A DNA stretch of 64,000 bases, taken from Zelonia costaricensis. Taxonomy: Eukaryota; Euglenozoa; Kinetoplastea; Trypanosomatida; Trypanosomatidae. The stretch spans positions 1-64,000 of the forward strand of contig JASAOO010003487.1 in assembly GCA_030849075.1 (NCBI GenBank), written 5' to 3'. Below the pieces are notes generated by a model. The model saw nothing but the letters and a program-made list of their open reading frames with translations. It had not been told where the DNA came from and ran no database searches. Position numbers and translations under genes: made by a program. Of this stretch, positions 37,051 through 49,159 are shown one piece after another; the first letter of the stretch is position 1, and every line of letters starts with the position of its first letter.

Positions 37051-39123
37051 ATGTCAAGCCCTGCTGCGGGAGATGCCGCCGCCCACAACGAAGATGCGGC
37101 GGCCGCGCGGGACGGCGACTTCACCGCCGCGACCGGGCACAGCCTGATGAACACGCTCCCGCCCCGCCCGCCGAGCCCGTACAAGGCGAAGCAGCGCCGC
37201 CTTCAAGAGGAGCGCAACTCGTCCGTCACCGCCGGCTTCATGCGCGGCCGCCGCGACCTGCGCATCACCTCTGCCATTCCCGGCGCCGCGGCCGCGCTCG
37301 CGGCCGTCGCCAACCAAACCGGGACCCCGTGCAAGGCGATCACTGCCACGGCGACAACAGTGGTGGAGTCGCCGAGCAAGAATGCCTTGGGGCTGGTCTC
37401 CGCCGACCCGGAGGCGCGCGAGGCCGCTGCACACGACCCGATCGAGCGGATGGAGGCGGAGGCGGAGGAGGCCCTGTTCGAGCTCTTCTTCCGTGAGGCG
37501 CAGCGGCACTACTACATCACAACGGAGGAGAACTTGCGCAACGGCATTTTGGCGAACGAGGAGGTGGGCTTCACCAGCATCGTGATTGAGGCACTGCAGC
37601 AGCGCGCGGAGCTGCTGGCCGGCAACGAGGCCACGAAGCTCGTCATTGAGGAGGCGCAGCAGCGCGCCGAGGCACGCCGGGCGATGATGCAGGAGATCGA
37701 GCAGGACGTTGCCCTGCAGCTGCGTGATGCCCGCATCGCGGAGTTCCTGTCGATCCAGTTTGAGGCGCTGCTGCCGGCGCACACGGCGGGGCGGGAGCGC
37801 ATTCTGCACGAGGAGGTCGAGGACCTGCGAGCCGTCTTTCACTGGCACAAGGAGAACCGCCCGCTGGGGGCCGGCCGGCACATCCGCGGCCCTGGCAGCG
37901 ACTACCGCTCCTCCACGGCGAGCAACCGGACCGGCGGCCCGTCTCCCACTCGCAGCCCCCGCGCGCTGGTCCGCGGCTCGCGCGCCGTGTCGGCCGTGCG
38001 GACTTCGCGCGACTACCTGGCGGAGCTGCTGCAGCGCACCGCAGCCTCCCACGGCCCTGCCTCGGTGCTCGCCCCGCTTACCATCACGGGTGGTCCGGAC
38101 AGCCCCGCCAACTCGCTGCGGCCCGTCGCGGTGATCGACGGGACGCTGCCGGCGTCGGACGAGATCATCTTTGAGTCCGAGGGCCGCGCGCTGCTGCTGG
38201 CGGACAAGGACCGCCGCTTCACCGAGCTGCGCGAGAAGCGGCACGTGACGGATCTGATGGCGGCCGCCGCCCAAGGGCGGGGCTACGTGCTGGCCGAGGA
38301 GGCCATGTGCTGGATGCAGATCATGCGGCTCTCCGTCGACGGCGTCTACGAGGCGAAGGAGGAGGTGCGCCTGCGGCAGAAGCGCGAGGCGGCCGCGGGG
38401 GCTGCAGCGGCGGACCGCGAGCTCCAGAAGCAGGCCGTGCGGGACCGGCTCATGAAGCAGCGCGGCATCCTTCCTCCCACGATCCCTACGGCTCCGCCTG
38501 CCGCGGCGGCGGATGCCCCGACGACGCCGGCGAGGGGCGGCATTGTCTCGACTAGCGCCCCGGGGACGCAGGAGCCACCGACGACGCCGGCAGCGGGTGT
38601 GGAGGCCGCCGCAGCCGCCCAACTCCGGAAGAGCTCCGGCTCCACGGTGGCCGACAACTTCTCGCCGACGAGCATCTCCCTCGCGCCATCGTGTGGCGGG
38701 GCGGGGGCACACGAGGAGGAGGAGGCGGCACCGGAGGCGCCTGCGCCCGAAGACGCGGAGGAGGATGCGGAGACGGTGGACGAGTGCAGCGCCACGCCGG
38801 AGGAGGCAGAGGCCGAGGCGGACGGGTCTGAGCTGGCGCACCTTCGTCTCGTCACCGGTGCCATGGCGGACCCGGAGGCGTGCAAGCAGCTGTCCGCCCT
38901 GACGGACACGGAGTTGACGGACGCGGTGAGCGGCGGCGGCGTTGATGTCGACGAAGCAGAGGCGGAGGCGCTGGCCGAGGCGTTCGAAGCGGCGCAGGAT
39001 GGGGAGAGGGACGAGCAGGAGGAGGGCAGCGCTCACGACGAGGTGGGCGACGCCGAGGACGTCGCGGAGGCGTACGAGGACCTGGACGTGAACGCTGACG
39101 AGGAGTGCGCAGATGAGCTGTAA
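37051..39123 (+). CDS. Coiled-coil protein with acidic tail, unknown function
   Basis: A 690-residue protein. Residues 129-270 are long charged helices (around RMEAEAEEALFELFF, LQQRAELLAGNEATK, EEAQQRAEARRAM), and a second helical region spans about 370-475. Between them lies a Ser/Arg/Pro-rich linker (285-325). Residues 485-545 are Pro/Ala/Thr-rich with two TTPA-type repeats, and residues 550-690 are very acidic (Glu/Asp clusters to the last residue). The helical motifs are reminiscent of trypanosomatid cytoskeletal and flagellar proteins, but I cannot name a family. ATG 37051 is the first in-frame ATG after acceptor AG 37017-37018; the longer open frame begins at GTG 36733. The opposite strand is also open for over 800 codons, a side effect of GC-rich third positions. 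Confidence 0.78.
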   Translation: MSSPAAGDAAAHNEDAAAARDGDFTAATGHSLMNTLPPRPPSPYKAKQRRLQEERNSSVTAGFMRGRRDLRITSAIPGAAAALAAVANQTGTPCKAITATATTVVESPSKNALGLVSADPEAREAAAHDPIERMEAEAEEALFELFFREAQRHYYITTEENLRNGILANEEVGFTSIVIEALQQRAELLAGNEATKLVIEEAQQRAEARRAMMQEIEQDVALQLRDARIAEFLSIQFEALLPAHTAGRERILHEEVEDLRAVFHWHKENRPLGAGRHIRGPGSDYRSSTASNRTGGPSPTRSPRALVRGSRAVSAVRTSRDYLAELLQRTAASHGPASVLAPLTITGGPDSPANSLRPVAVIDGTLPASDEIIFESEGRALLLADKDRRFTELREKRHVTDLMAAAAQGRGYVLAEEAMCWMQIMRLSVDGVYEAKEEVRLRQKREAAAGAAAADRELQKQAVRDRLMKQRGILPPTIPTAPPAAAADAPTTPARGGIVSTSAPGTQEPPTTPAAGVEAAAAAQLRKSSGSTVADNFSPTSISLAPSCGGAGAHEEEEAAPEAPAPEDAEEDAETVDECSATPEEAEAEADGSELAHLRLVTGAMADPEACKQLSALTDTELTDAVSGGGVDVDEAEAEALAEAFEAAQDGERDEQEEGSAHDEVGDAEDVAEAYEDLDVNADEECADEL

Positions 39124-40550
39124 AAAGCGGGAAAAGGCGTGGCTGCACCGGTGGTGCACCGCCGACCATGTGTGTGCGTGTATGTGCGTGTGTGTGTGTA
39201 TGTTTTTACGCGCGCATACGTAGATCCTCGTTTTCCCTTTCACGCTGTTGCCTCGACGCACCGATTCCTCGTCTCTTTCCATCTCCTGGCGCTCTTGGTC
39301 CACAGGAGGCCGTTCTTCGCACTCTGGCGCTCGCGCCGCCGTCCGTCCCCGTGTCGCTTTTGCCTTCAGCACGACGTGGTGCGCGGGCTGTCGAGACAGA
39401 GGGGAGGGGTGAGGAGTGCAGCTGCGCTCGCCGCGCGGCTGCTTTTCACCACGCCGCTGCCACGCGCCGCTCTCCTCCCACCTTGCGCACACCGCACGAC
39501 TCTCACACCTTCAAAAAAGAAAAAAAAAAACGGTGCCGCGCGCCACCATGGGCACACTGTCTTTGTGTGCTTTGCTTGTTGATGTATGTAGCCCTTCACG
39601 GCTTTTCGGATACCTCTTTTTTGTTTGCTTGTCTCCGTCCTCTTTCGCCAATTGGCATGTCGAGCCGGTGCCTTCCGTGGCGAAGCCTTGTACCACTTTT
39701 CACTGTGCTTGACGTAGCTCTCCGTCTCTGCCGGTCCTTCTCCCGACTCCTCTGTGATTGCTCTTGCGAGGGTGACGGCGAGTGCTTTCAAGCAAGCAAC
39801 TTTCTCAGGTCTACCCCTCCCCCACAGCTGAGCGTCTTCTGTCGGAGTCTTCCCCTGTGCGCACGCATATCCATCTTCTCGTTTCGCTAGTGTCCATGAA
39901 TGCTTGCACTGGCTTGTGTGTGTGTGAGGGAGTGTGTGCGAACACTGCAAGTACGTGCCGCTGCGGCGACGCGTTTGCTTCTCTTCCTTTCAGATGTTTG
40001 GAACCATGTATGCTGAGACGCCTCCACGAAACAACAATAGCAAAAAAGAATGCGAATAGCATCAACGTAAGAAGACTGAGGACTAGCGCTGCATCGACGT
40101 GAGGTGAGCCGCCACTGATGGCCAAGCCTCTTTGCAGTCCCTGCGGGGATGTGCACTGGAGGCGGCGCGTGGTGCCCGGCTGCCAAGTGAGTGCTGGCTG
40201 CTTCTTGCTCAACCGCAAGACAGAGGTCTAGCTCAGCAAAGCTGTACACCAGCAAGCCACCTCTGAGCCACCGCACTTATCGAGCGGTGCCCTGAGCAGC
40301 CAGTTGAGGCACAGCGGTCCTCGCCCTTGATGATGATTTAACCTCCTCCTCCCCTCCCACTTCGCAACTCGTTTCTTCTGCTGTTGTTTTCCGGCCTTGC
40401 GCACCTTCACACATGGAGCTACCTCGACCTCAGCTCCTACGCAGGGCGTCATCTGTTTCCTGTTCCCTCCGCGAGCGTCTCCTCCCCTGTCCCCCCCCCC
40501 CAACCCTTCCGCTCTTCGTCACGGACAAGCCCAGTTTTCCCACAGCGACC
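39124..40550. other. Intergenic spacer
   Basis: No gene seen. It contains GT runs (39171-39200), an A run at 39512-39530, and a mixed, GC-rich, non-simple block at about 40100-40335. The block contrasts with the flanking pyrimidine tracts and could be an old dispersed element. A strong tract follows (40481-40540). Confidence 0.65.
40481..40545 (+). promoter_or_regulatory. Polypyrimidine tract and trans-splice acceptor (AG 40544-40545)
   Basis: A C/T-rich run with a block of ten C ends in cacag, AG at 40544-40545, five bases before ATG 40551. An in-frame ATG at 40413 lies upstream of this and of the first AG after the preceding tract, so the shorter protein is favoured. Confidence 0.6.
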
Positions 40551-42770
40551 ATGCCTGGAATGAAGCTAGACTTCTTGAAGAACCCCGCGCAGCGCGTCGC
40601 GACGGGGAAGTCGCTGCCGCTGAAGCAGGTCGAGGCGATTGTCCTGTACGGCAAGCCGGCGCAGCGGGCGAAGGTGGTGCAGAAGTTGCTGCCCGCCGTC
40701 TACGGGCTCGCGCTGAACAAGACGACCCACCACGTCCTTCTCACGCTGCTCGACCACTGCGACAACATGGACCGCGTCAAGATGCTCTACCACGTGCGCC
40801 GCAAGCTGCTCGACCTGGCCCAGTCGCCCGTCGGCAACTCGGTGCTGCAGCGCATGCTGGAGAAGGTGCCCGTGCGGCAGAAGAAGGACATCGCCGAAGC
40901 CTTCGTGCTGAACGTCGACGAAGACGAGTTCTGCCGCCTGTGCGAGCACCCGTTCGGCAACCACGTCGCGCAGAAGCTCATGGAGGTGCCGGAGTGCGTG
41001 GAGATGGTGCTGTCCCACTTTGTGCCGCATCTGGCCCGACTCAGCCTGCACCCGTACGGCATGCGTGTGGTGGCCAAGTACATCGACTCCGTCGCCGACG
41101 GCGGCGCCAAGACGATCGAGGCGCTTTTCCCCACCTGTGCGGACGCCGACCCGGAGGGGGACGAGGCCGCTGTGGCGGCCTCCGACGCGCTGGACCGCGC
41201 CGTGCTGGCGCTCTTCCGGTCCGCCGAGGAGTCGCTCGTGCTGACGGCGCTGCTGCGGCACATTCGCACGCCGACGGAGGTCAAGGACGCGATCGCGGCG
41301 CACCTCAGCGAGTTCGCGGTGGACTACCTGCTGCCCCGCCCCGCTCCGGAGTTGGCCAAGGAGGCCGGTGGGGGCAATGAGGAGGAGGCGTACGACCTGC
41401 CCGACTTCGGCACGGGCCTCAGCGCGGCGGCGCCGTCGAAGGTCGCTGCGGCGCCATGCAACGTGCACGTGTTTAGCGCGGCGCTCGAGTACGGCGACGC
41501 GGTGCAGCGCGCCGACATCTGGGCGGCTATTTCTGCCTCGCCTGCCGTCTTGCACGCCATCACGCACGTGAAAGGCGCCGTGCAAGTCGGGGTTGCGGCG
41601 GTCCGCTTCGTCGAGGCGGCACGTGCGACGCTCTGGCAGGCGATGCTCTCCGCGGAGCCGCCGGCTGCTGCTGCCGCTGCTGCTGAGGCGGCGGCGGGGG
41701 CGGCGACCTCCTCGATCGCTGATGTGGCGACCGACCCCGTGCGCTCTGTCTTGCTGCGCGTCTTCATTGAGGTGGCACGTGACACGATTAGCGCCAAGGA
41801 CGCGGCACTGCTTGTGAGTCAGGTGGTGGCGCTGGTGCAGAACTCCGTGAGCTCTCCCGTGCTGCAGAAGCTGGTCGAGACGGACCTCAGCGGTGAGTTT
41901 GCCGCGGAGCTGCTGGCCGTGCTGCTGAAGTCGTCCGCCTTCACCGAGCTCATCACCCACCCTGCCGCGTCCTTCCTTTTCCAGTCGATCCTGCAGTCGT
42001 CCCCCGAGGAGGTGCGCACCCCGCTGGTCGACGCTCTCTCGGCGTACTACGCGGCCCACCTGCACGACGCCCTCGCCTACGCGCAGGGCTCACGCGTCAT
42101 GCAGAAACTGCTTGCCTACGCCCCGGACGCGACCGTGGTGCAAACCGTGAACCAGCTCATATCCGAGGCAAGCAAGGAAGAGGAGGAGGCGGAGGCGCGG
42201 AATGCGAACGGCGATGCGGACGCCTCGGAGGAGTCCGATGCCGGCGGCGATGCCGAGGAGGCGAAGACGCTAAACCGCAAGGAGCAGCGCGCCATCAACC
42301 GGGCGAAGCACTACGAGGTGCAGTCGCACGCGCTCGTCTCCTACGCGCTGCACACGCACGCCTGCTACGTCGTGCAGGCGCTGCTGCGCGAGGTGCGAAG
42401 CCGTCAGCTCGACCGCGAGCGCAAGCTGCTGATGAACGATCTGAAGCCGCACGTGTTTGAGCTGGCGGTCTCGCCGTGGGCGGGTCGCGTGGTGCTGGAC
42501 ACGATGATGGCCATCGGCAGCGCGCAGCTTGCCGATGCCATGAAGAATGTGGCTTTTCTGCGGGCCGAGGAGTGGCTCTCGGACGTGTCGGAGGAGAAGA
42601 AGCGCCGCGGCAACGGCGTTGACCCGACGCTGCGCAACATCCTGAAGCGCCAGCGCGAGGAGATCGACAAGGGCATTGAGACGAAGAGCAAGAGCGGCGA
42701 CGCTGACGAAAGCGCAGCGGCGGCGCCGGCGCACAAGAAGAAGAAGCTATTTCGCTCCATGAAGAAGTAG
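40551..42770 (+). CDS. PUF-repeat RNA-binding protein, probably nucleolar
   Basis: A 739-residue protein of Pumilio-type helical repeats. Clear repeat cores are LLDLAQSPVGNSVLQRML (about 87-104), LCEHPFGNHVAQKLM (about 130-144) and LSLHPYGMRVVAKYI (about 164-178) at the N-terminal side. SVSSPVLQKLVETD, ITHPAASFLFQSIL, YAQGSRVMQKLL and ELAVSPWAGRVVLDTMM lie further on. An Ala-rich loop and an acidic insert (about 543-575) break the array. The end is basic (HKKKKLFRSMKK), fitting a nuclear or nucleolar signal. The divergent repeats spread over the whole protein resemble Puf6/PUM3 and Nop9, ribosome-assembly factors, more than classical mRNA-binding Pumilio with eight contiguous repeats. Trypanosomatids have about ten PUF proteins and some act in rRNA maturation; I cannot say which orthologue this is. 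Confidence 0.82.
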   Translation: MPGMKLDFLKNPAQRVATGKSLPLKQVEAIVLYGKPAQRAKVVQKLLPAVYGLALNKTTHHVLLTLLDHCDNMDRVKMLYHVRRKLLDLAQSPVGNSVLQRMLEKVPVRQKKDIAEAFVLNVDEDEFCRLCEHPFGNHVAQKLMEVPECVEMVLSHFVPHLARLSLHPYGMRVVAKYIDSVADGGAKTIEALFPTCADADPEGDEAAVAASDALDRAVLALFRSAEESLVLTALLRHIRTPTEVKDAIAAHLSEFAVDYLLPRPAPELAKEAGGGNEEEAYDLPDFGTGLSAAAPSKVAAAPCNVHVFSAALEYGDAVQRADIWAAISASPAVLHAITHVKGAVQVGVAAVRFVEAARATLWQAMLSAEPPAAAAAAAEAAAGAATSSIADVATDPVRSVLLRVFIEVARDTISAKDAALLVSQVVALVQNSVSSPVLQKLVETDLSGEFAAELLAVLLKSSAFTELITHPAASFLFQSILQSSPEEVRTPLVDALSAYYAAHLHDALAYAQGSRVMQKLLAYAPDATVVQTVNQLISEASKEEEEAEARNANGDADASEESDAGGDAEEAKTLNRKEQRAINRAKHYEVQSHALVSYALHTHACYVVQALLREVRSRQLDRERKLLMNDLKPHVFELAVSPWAGRVVLDTMMAIGSAQLADAMKNVAFLRAEEWLSDVSEEKKRRGNGVDPTLRNILKRQREEIDKGIETKSKSGDADESAAAAPAHKKKKLFRSMKK

Positions 42771-44139
<1,369 letters not shown>

Positions 44140-44944
44140 ATCGGAGGCCCGAACATGCCCCAGAGTCCCCAAAGGTCCACTCCCGCAGCTGCTTCTACTG
44201 CGGGTGATCAAGCGAAGCAAAAACAAGGCCGAATGGCGCAGCTCCACACAGGCACACGGCGTGGATGGAGTCGGTGTTGGCACCAATTGGTCAGCCCAGA
44301 TGAAGGCGTTCTTCTCCCCTTCCACCCGCTCTGAAGGAGAACCAAGGTGGGGCGAGCTCGTCACACAACCTCATACGGGATCCCCGCTGCCTTGTCGAAC
44401 GCACTCCACCTCGCCGCTCCTGTCGTCACTCGACATGCCGCCAGTGCGTGCAACAGAAGTGCGGGTGCGGTGCTCCTCGGCGTGCAACCCGTGCGGATGT
44501 CCTTGTCTGTTGCCACGGTGCTTGCTTCTGCACGTCTCTGCACGTCTCAGTGTGTCTACGTGTGTGTGTGTGTGTGCGTCCAGTCGCCTACAACGGATAT
44601 CGCGCTCGTTATCTCTTGTCTGTCTGGAAGAGGGGTACTCGAAAGGCCATGAGAGGGTCTACGCGTGGGCGTGCATCTGTGGCGGCGTACCTTTGCGTGG
44701 CCATGAGGTGGTGTGTGCGGTGGGTTGAGGTGGGAGAAGGGCATGCACGGTTCATGCACGCTGTCAGCCTTTTTGTGGCAAAGTGGAGTGTGCGCACCGA
44801 CTCGCCTCTCCTCCTGGGTCGGATCGCAGCGTGCATGTGTGTGTGTGTGTGTCTTGGTTTTCGTCCGCCTCTGCCAAGCGGACACTTTTTTTGTTTCCTT
44901 TTAACGCAGGCGCTGTTATTGGCGTTCAACGCCGGCGACGCAGA

Positions 44945-44946
<2 letters not shown>

Positions 44947-44975
<29 letters not shown>
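44947..44975. repeat. (TG)n microsatellite
   Basis: A perfect TG run of about 14 copies in the probable 3' UTR of the zinc finger gene, followed by an interrupted run to about 45000. Confidence 0.95.
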
Positions 44976-44978
<3 letters not shown>

Positions 44979-47033
44979 TGCGTGTGTCTGTCTGTGTCTT
45001 TGTGGAGGGAGGAGTTGGACTCTCTGCGGTCAGCTCGGTGCGGCGGTGGTGGTCGTCGTAACGCGTAACGTGTAATGGGGACTTCGAATGCTGACAGTCT
45101 CTCTCTCTCTCGAGTAAGCGCCATCTTCACCGCTTCTTCTTTTTGTCTTTGTTTGTTTGTGTGTTTGCTGCGTTTTGGAGCCCCCCCGCCCCATTGACTG
45201 TTTCACTTCTCCGCCCTCCACTCCCATTGTTTGTCCCTCTCCAACCCGCGAGCGAAGAGGGAGGAGGAGGGGGGGGAGGATAGGACCGTGTCCGGCTCGA
45301 CCTTTCCCGCTTTCTTGTTTTTTTCTTGTTTGTCTCCACCTTCCACCTCTTTCTGTACTTCCGTTTGTTTGCACTTGAAAACGGTTTGCTCTGTGTATGT
45401 GTGCGTTGGGGTGTGCGAGGGTGTGTCGTAGTGATGTTGTTGCGTATGCACTGTCGCGGCGTTGACATTTTGGCCACATCTGTGAGGGTTTAGTGCTTCT
45501 GCTTGTCTCTGTGTGTCTGTGACGGCTGTCGCCGCGCCCTGAGGGCCCTTTGTCTTTCCTTGTTCGCTTGCTTTCCTTTCTTTTTTTGTTTGTGCGAGCC
45601 TGGTGATGTCTGCATTTCTTCCCTGGTGATGTGCGCACCCCACCCCCTCTCCCACCGCCTCTCCGCCTTCTTCGGGGCCTGAGGAGGTGACCCCAGACGT
45701 CTCGCCGTCCAGCGCCGCTGCAAGTTCACGCAGGGCCGCGCGTGACCGCCACTCGTACGCTTCGCCTCGGGAAAACACCAGGGTAAGCAAAAGCGAGAGT
45801 GAGAGGTGGCACCGTGATGATGAGGAGAGGGGGAAAGGTGGGGGTGGAGTGGGTAGGGGAGAAGGGGCAACGAGTTTGGTGAAGCGAGTGCGGAGCTGCA
45901 CGAGCAGCCAAGGACGGCGGCGTTTGACGGATTCAGGAGCTTGCAGATTGCGAAGATGTATGGTCGACTGTGTCGAGCCGTACCCGATCCAAGGACGGTT
46001 CACGGTCTCTGAGCCTTTTTGTTTTTTCGCTTTCGCCTTTTTTTTCTGGCTCGTGCGCCTCTCTTCACACCTCGGTCCCGGCGCCGCTCTCGTTAGGACC
46101 GTGGTTTCCCAAGCACGCCGCTTCCCCCCCCCCTCCTCCTCCTCTACCCCGTGCCCTCCTTGGCTTCGTGCAGCTCTTGTGGTTCATCTTCGCGTCGCCC
46201 TCTGGGAAGCCCGCCGCTTGTCCTGTTCTTTCCCCTCCCTCCCTCCCTTGTCGGCTTCACGTGCTCTTCAAGTATTTAATTCCACCCTATTAAGCGTTCA
46301 GACAAACCGCAACTAAACTTTATCACTGAGGAAACAGAAACCAAAACAAAAAAAGAGCTGAAGGAAACGGACGCGCGACGATGTGCCACTGACGAGTGAC
46401 GCCGTGGGCACTTCTCGAATTCGCGTGCGGTGTTCAGGCTGGAAGTATGCATTCCGGGATGCAAGCACCGGCTGCAAGCGCCTCATGACATCTCCGTCGG
46501 CGAGGGCGGGCTGTAAGAGAGCCGTGCCGAAGAGGGGGGGGTGGATGAGAGAAAGCTGGTCTCGCTGTGCTGACAGCTTCTTTTGTTTTGACGATGCGAT
46601 CTAGTCAACTCGATGCGGTACGGCGGTCCAGCACTGCGCTGCACTTGTACAGCGCATTGATCTCCCCAGCTGGCCAATCTCCGCGGCGGCTTTGGTGACG
46701 AGTGCTTGACCGTTCACACGAGGTGGCCGTGCATGCCGCCTTGATGCGTCTCTGTTATCAGAACATGGATGTCCTCATTGTTCGCTTGTTCTGTGCCGCC
46801 CGCCTTCCGCACACAACTCCGCCTGGCACAACCATCAAATGCCACAACCGACGCGTGAACCGACAACCTTCACCACCGCAGCTACACGGAAGAAGAAAAA
46901 AAAAAGCGAACAGCACGCACATACCACCACACAAAACGAACTCTCTGCGGCTCCTCACCGTTTCTGGCTGTCCCCACCTCACCACCCACCTCCCTCGCGT
47001 CCACGCGTGTCACCGCAGACTGCACTGGCGCTG

Positions 47034-47069
47034 CCCTTTTTCTTCTTTCGCCATTTGCTGCGTTTCTAG
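47034..47069 (+). promoter_or_regulatory. Polypyrimidine tract and trans-splice acceptor (AG 47068-47069)
   Basis: A T/C-rich tract ends in tttctag with AG at 47068-47069, giving an 86-base 5' UTR before ATG 47156. Confidence 0.6.
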
Positions 47070-47155
47070 CTCAGGCCATCAACCCGTGCCCGTTCTCCGC
47101 TTCACTCACACACAGGCAGGCCTAAGACACCGCACCACACCACGGGGACAAAAAA

Positions 47156-48127
47156 ATGACAGACGTTCTCTTTGATGTGCGCAATGCCCTCACCGTCGGC
47201 AACTACCACCAGGCCATCGCCGATGGCAGCACGGCGCGCTCCATGTCGACAAAGCCGGCCGACGTTAGCGCCTTCAACGCAGAAAAGAACGCCGTAGTGG
47301 GGCTCGGACAGATCGGCCTTGGCCAGGGCGACGCCGTCATCAGCCAGCTCCGCAACGAGAGCAGCGCACTTCTGGTGTCGGTGCGCACGTGGGCGGAGCT
47401 CATGTGCGCGATGCGTGACTACGGTGCGCTGTCCGACCCGGCCGCGAGCGCGGCGGAGAAGCTGCAGGCCGACGCGGAGGAGGTGTCACCCGACGGTATC
47501 TACAAGGCTGTCTTTGCCGCCTCGGCGCTGCTGTACCAGCAGGACGTGATCGGCGCGCTGACGCTGGCGAAGCGGTGGCTGCGTGAGCTGCCCAAGCCGG
47601 ACGGCGCGCTGGTGATGCGCTACACCGCAGAGCTTCACGGTGTCGCGACTGAGGCGCTGCTGCGGCTGAACCGGCCCGACGAGGCCGCGAACGAGGTGAA
47701 GCTGATGGACAAGGTCGACGGCGAGGCCATCATTACGCTGCTGTACACCGGCATCGTCGCCCTGCACCAGGCCGCCGCTGACGTCAACCCGCGCAACTAC
47801 GAGGCGGCCATCTCCGCCTTCAAGGAGGTGCAGCTGCGGTGCGGGCAGAGCGTCATGGTTTCCAACCTGACGGCGCTGGCGCAGATGGGGCTGCGCGACT
47901 ACGAGGCGGCGGAGCGGTCGCTGCTCGATGCGCTGGCGGTACGGTCGAACGACGAGGCGACGCTGGCGAACCTCGCGGCGGTGAACGCGCACAAGTCGAC
48001 AGCGCTGGACGGGGCGCAGCGCTACATCCAGCAGGCCGTGGCGACGCGTGGGGCGTGGGGAGAGATCTACCAAGCGAAGGAGCGCAGCCTCGAGGAGGCC
48101 GTTGCCGCCTTCATGATGGAGGCGTAG
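47156..48127 (+). CDS. COPE: Coatomer subunit epsilon (epsilon-COP)
   Basis: A 323-residue all-helical, TPR-like protein with the layout of coatomer epsilon. It opens LFDVRNALTVGNYHQAI, the usual start of the family, and carries successive helix pairs including LLYTGIVALHQAAA near 200 and MGLRDYEAAERSLLDALAVR near 244-263, where TPR-type spacing is clear. Its length is close to that of yeast and animal epsilon-COP (about 300 residues). Epsilon stabilises alpha-COP in the COPI coat, which returns cargo from Golgi to ER. There is no signal peptide or membrane segment, as expected for a cytosolic coat subunit. The codon bias is strong and nothing is disrupted. Confidence 0.9.
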   Translation: MTDVLFDVRNALTVGNYHQAIADGSTARSMSTKPADVSAFNAEKNAVVGLGQIGLGQGDAVISQLRNESSALLVSVRTWAELMCAMRDYGALSDPAASAAEKLQADAEEVSPDGIYKAVFAASALLYQQDVIGALTLAKRWLRELPKPDGALVMRYTAELHGVATEALLRLNRPDEAANEVKLMDKVDGEAIITLLYTGIVALHQAAADVNPRNYEAAISAFKEVQLRCGQSVMVSNLTALAQMGLRDYEAAERSLLDALAVRSNDEATLANLAAVNAHKSTALDGAQRYIQQAVATRGAWGEIYQAKERSLEEAVAAFMMEA

Positions 48128-49159
48128 AGGGAGACAAGGAGTGGGAGAGAGAGTGGCGCTCTCGTGGCTCTGTGAACTAAGGTGGGTAGGGAAGTCGGGG
48201 GGGGGGGTGGGCGAAGGGGGAAACAAGACGGTACGTGCGTGTGTGCGTGCTGCGCATCTCTTGGGCATTTTGAGGTGTGCGCACGACTCCACCCTTTTCC
48301 TCTTTGTCGGTCTCCTGTCTGGGCGACACTCGGGAGTTGTACAGGGGACAGCCACCGTTGAACTCCCCCCCCCCACCACCTCGTCATACCACCCACGGCT
48401 CCGTCGCTGTTGCTGTTTGGGGCTGTTGCTGCCTCAACTTTTTTGTTTTGTTTCTGTCTGTTTGTCCTCATTGCGTTGGTTTAACGGGGGCGGCTGTGGA
48501 CTCGAGACGCGATTTGTGCCAGCTTGGTCTGCGAGCCGCACTGTGATGAGGCCTTGTGTCGTGGTGGTTGTCATTGTCGTTGCCAGTGCAGCTGGATCGG
48601 GGAAGCTGCCCCCGTGCGAACCCTGCAACAAGAAGAGAGGGGACAATTCACTTCATCCCTGGAAAGGTCGGTGCGGCGCAGGACTGACCGATCGCTCAAC
48701 CACAGGGCAACAAAAGAGAGATTCCCACATCTGGATTCTCAGCTGGAGGAAGTTGAGCTGCCCTTCACAGCCCGCGTGCTGTGATGCCCTCGATCCCGAG
48801 GCGTGCCACTGCCTGTGCGTCTGAACCCGTTTGAAATGGGGTACTCGCCCTTCTGCGGTTGTGCGCATCTGCTCTGCCTGTACTCCACAACGACGTCCCA
48901 CACCTCTCCTCCCCTCCCCACACACTGGTGTCTCACAACGGGCACACACACACACAAACAAACCGCATTGCTCTCGCTGAGAAAACAGAACTTGATTGCG
49001 GAAACGTGCTTCGCACAGCTCCACCACTTCTCTCTCTCTCTCTCGTCGTCGCTCTCTGTCCACCCTGCACAGGGCTTGCAGTGCGCCGCTCAGCGACCTC
49101 GTGACACCTCGCAAGCACCGCGTTCTCCCGCCTCTTTTGCAAACAGCAACACACGGACA
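48128..49159. other. Intergenic spacer
   Basis: No gene seen. G-run (48198-48207) and C-run (48367-48375) patches lie in the first half; a TC-repeat tract (49029-49045) lies shortly before the acceptor of the next gene. Confidence 0.7.
49027..49072 (+). promoter_or_regulatory. Polypyrimidine tract and trans-splice acceptor (AG 49071-49072)
   Basis: A TC-repeat-rich tract ends in gcacag with AG at 49071-49072, upstream of ATG 49160. An upstream in-frame ATG at 48836 would be spliced away. Confidence 0.6.

Larger units (their letters stand above)
44140..47155. other. Long intergenic spacer (3 kb)
   Basis: No credible gene. It starts with a mixed, non-simple block (44140-44540), then GT runs (44554-44575, 44838-44852, and the long TG repeat at 44947-44975), then pyrimidine- and G-rich patches (45181-45290, 46119-46147). 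A second mixed block is at about 46380-46700. The long 3' UTR is in keeping with the ZFP-type gene being controlled after transcription, but no element can be named. Confidence 0.6.

Noticed and set aside
37054..39492. An 812-codon open frame on the minus strand
   Set aside because: It lies antisense to the 690-residue coiled-coil gene and is rich in Arg, Leu and Ala, the usual mirror image of GC-rich third positions. No domain or plausible start context.
40324..40336. A second ATGATGA C-box-like motif
   Set aside because: No matching D box or pairing ends could be found by eye.
40413..40550. A 46-residue extension of the PUF protein that looks like a mitochondrial presequence
   Set aside because: The strong acceptor AG 40544-40545 lies after this ATG, and no AG separates the preceding tract from it, so the mature mRNA should lack it.
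45813..45825. A C-box-like TGATGA suggestive of a box C/D snoRNA
   Set aside because: No D box (CTGA) at the right distance and no terminal stem.
45687..46316. A 209-codon + frame after the zinc finger gene
   Set aside because: The first half is Arg/Ser-biased and the second is a translation of T/C tracts; looks like chance.
48803..49159. A 119-residue extension of POLA2
   Set aside because: Starts at GTG, has internal pyrimidine repeats and is cut off by acceptor AG 49071-49072.
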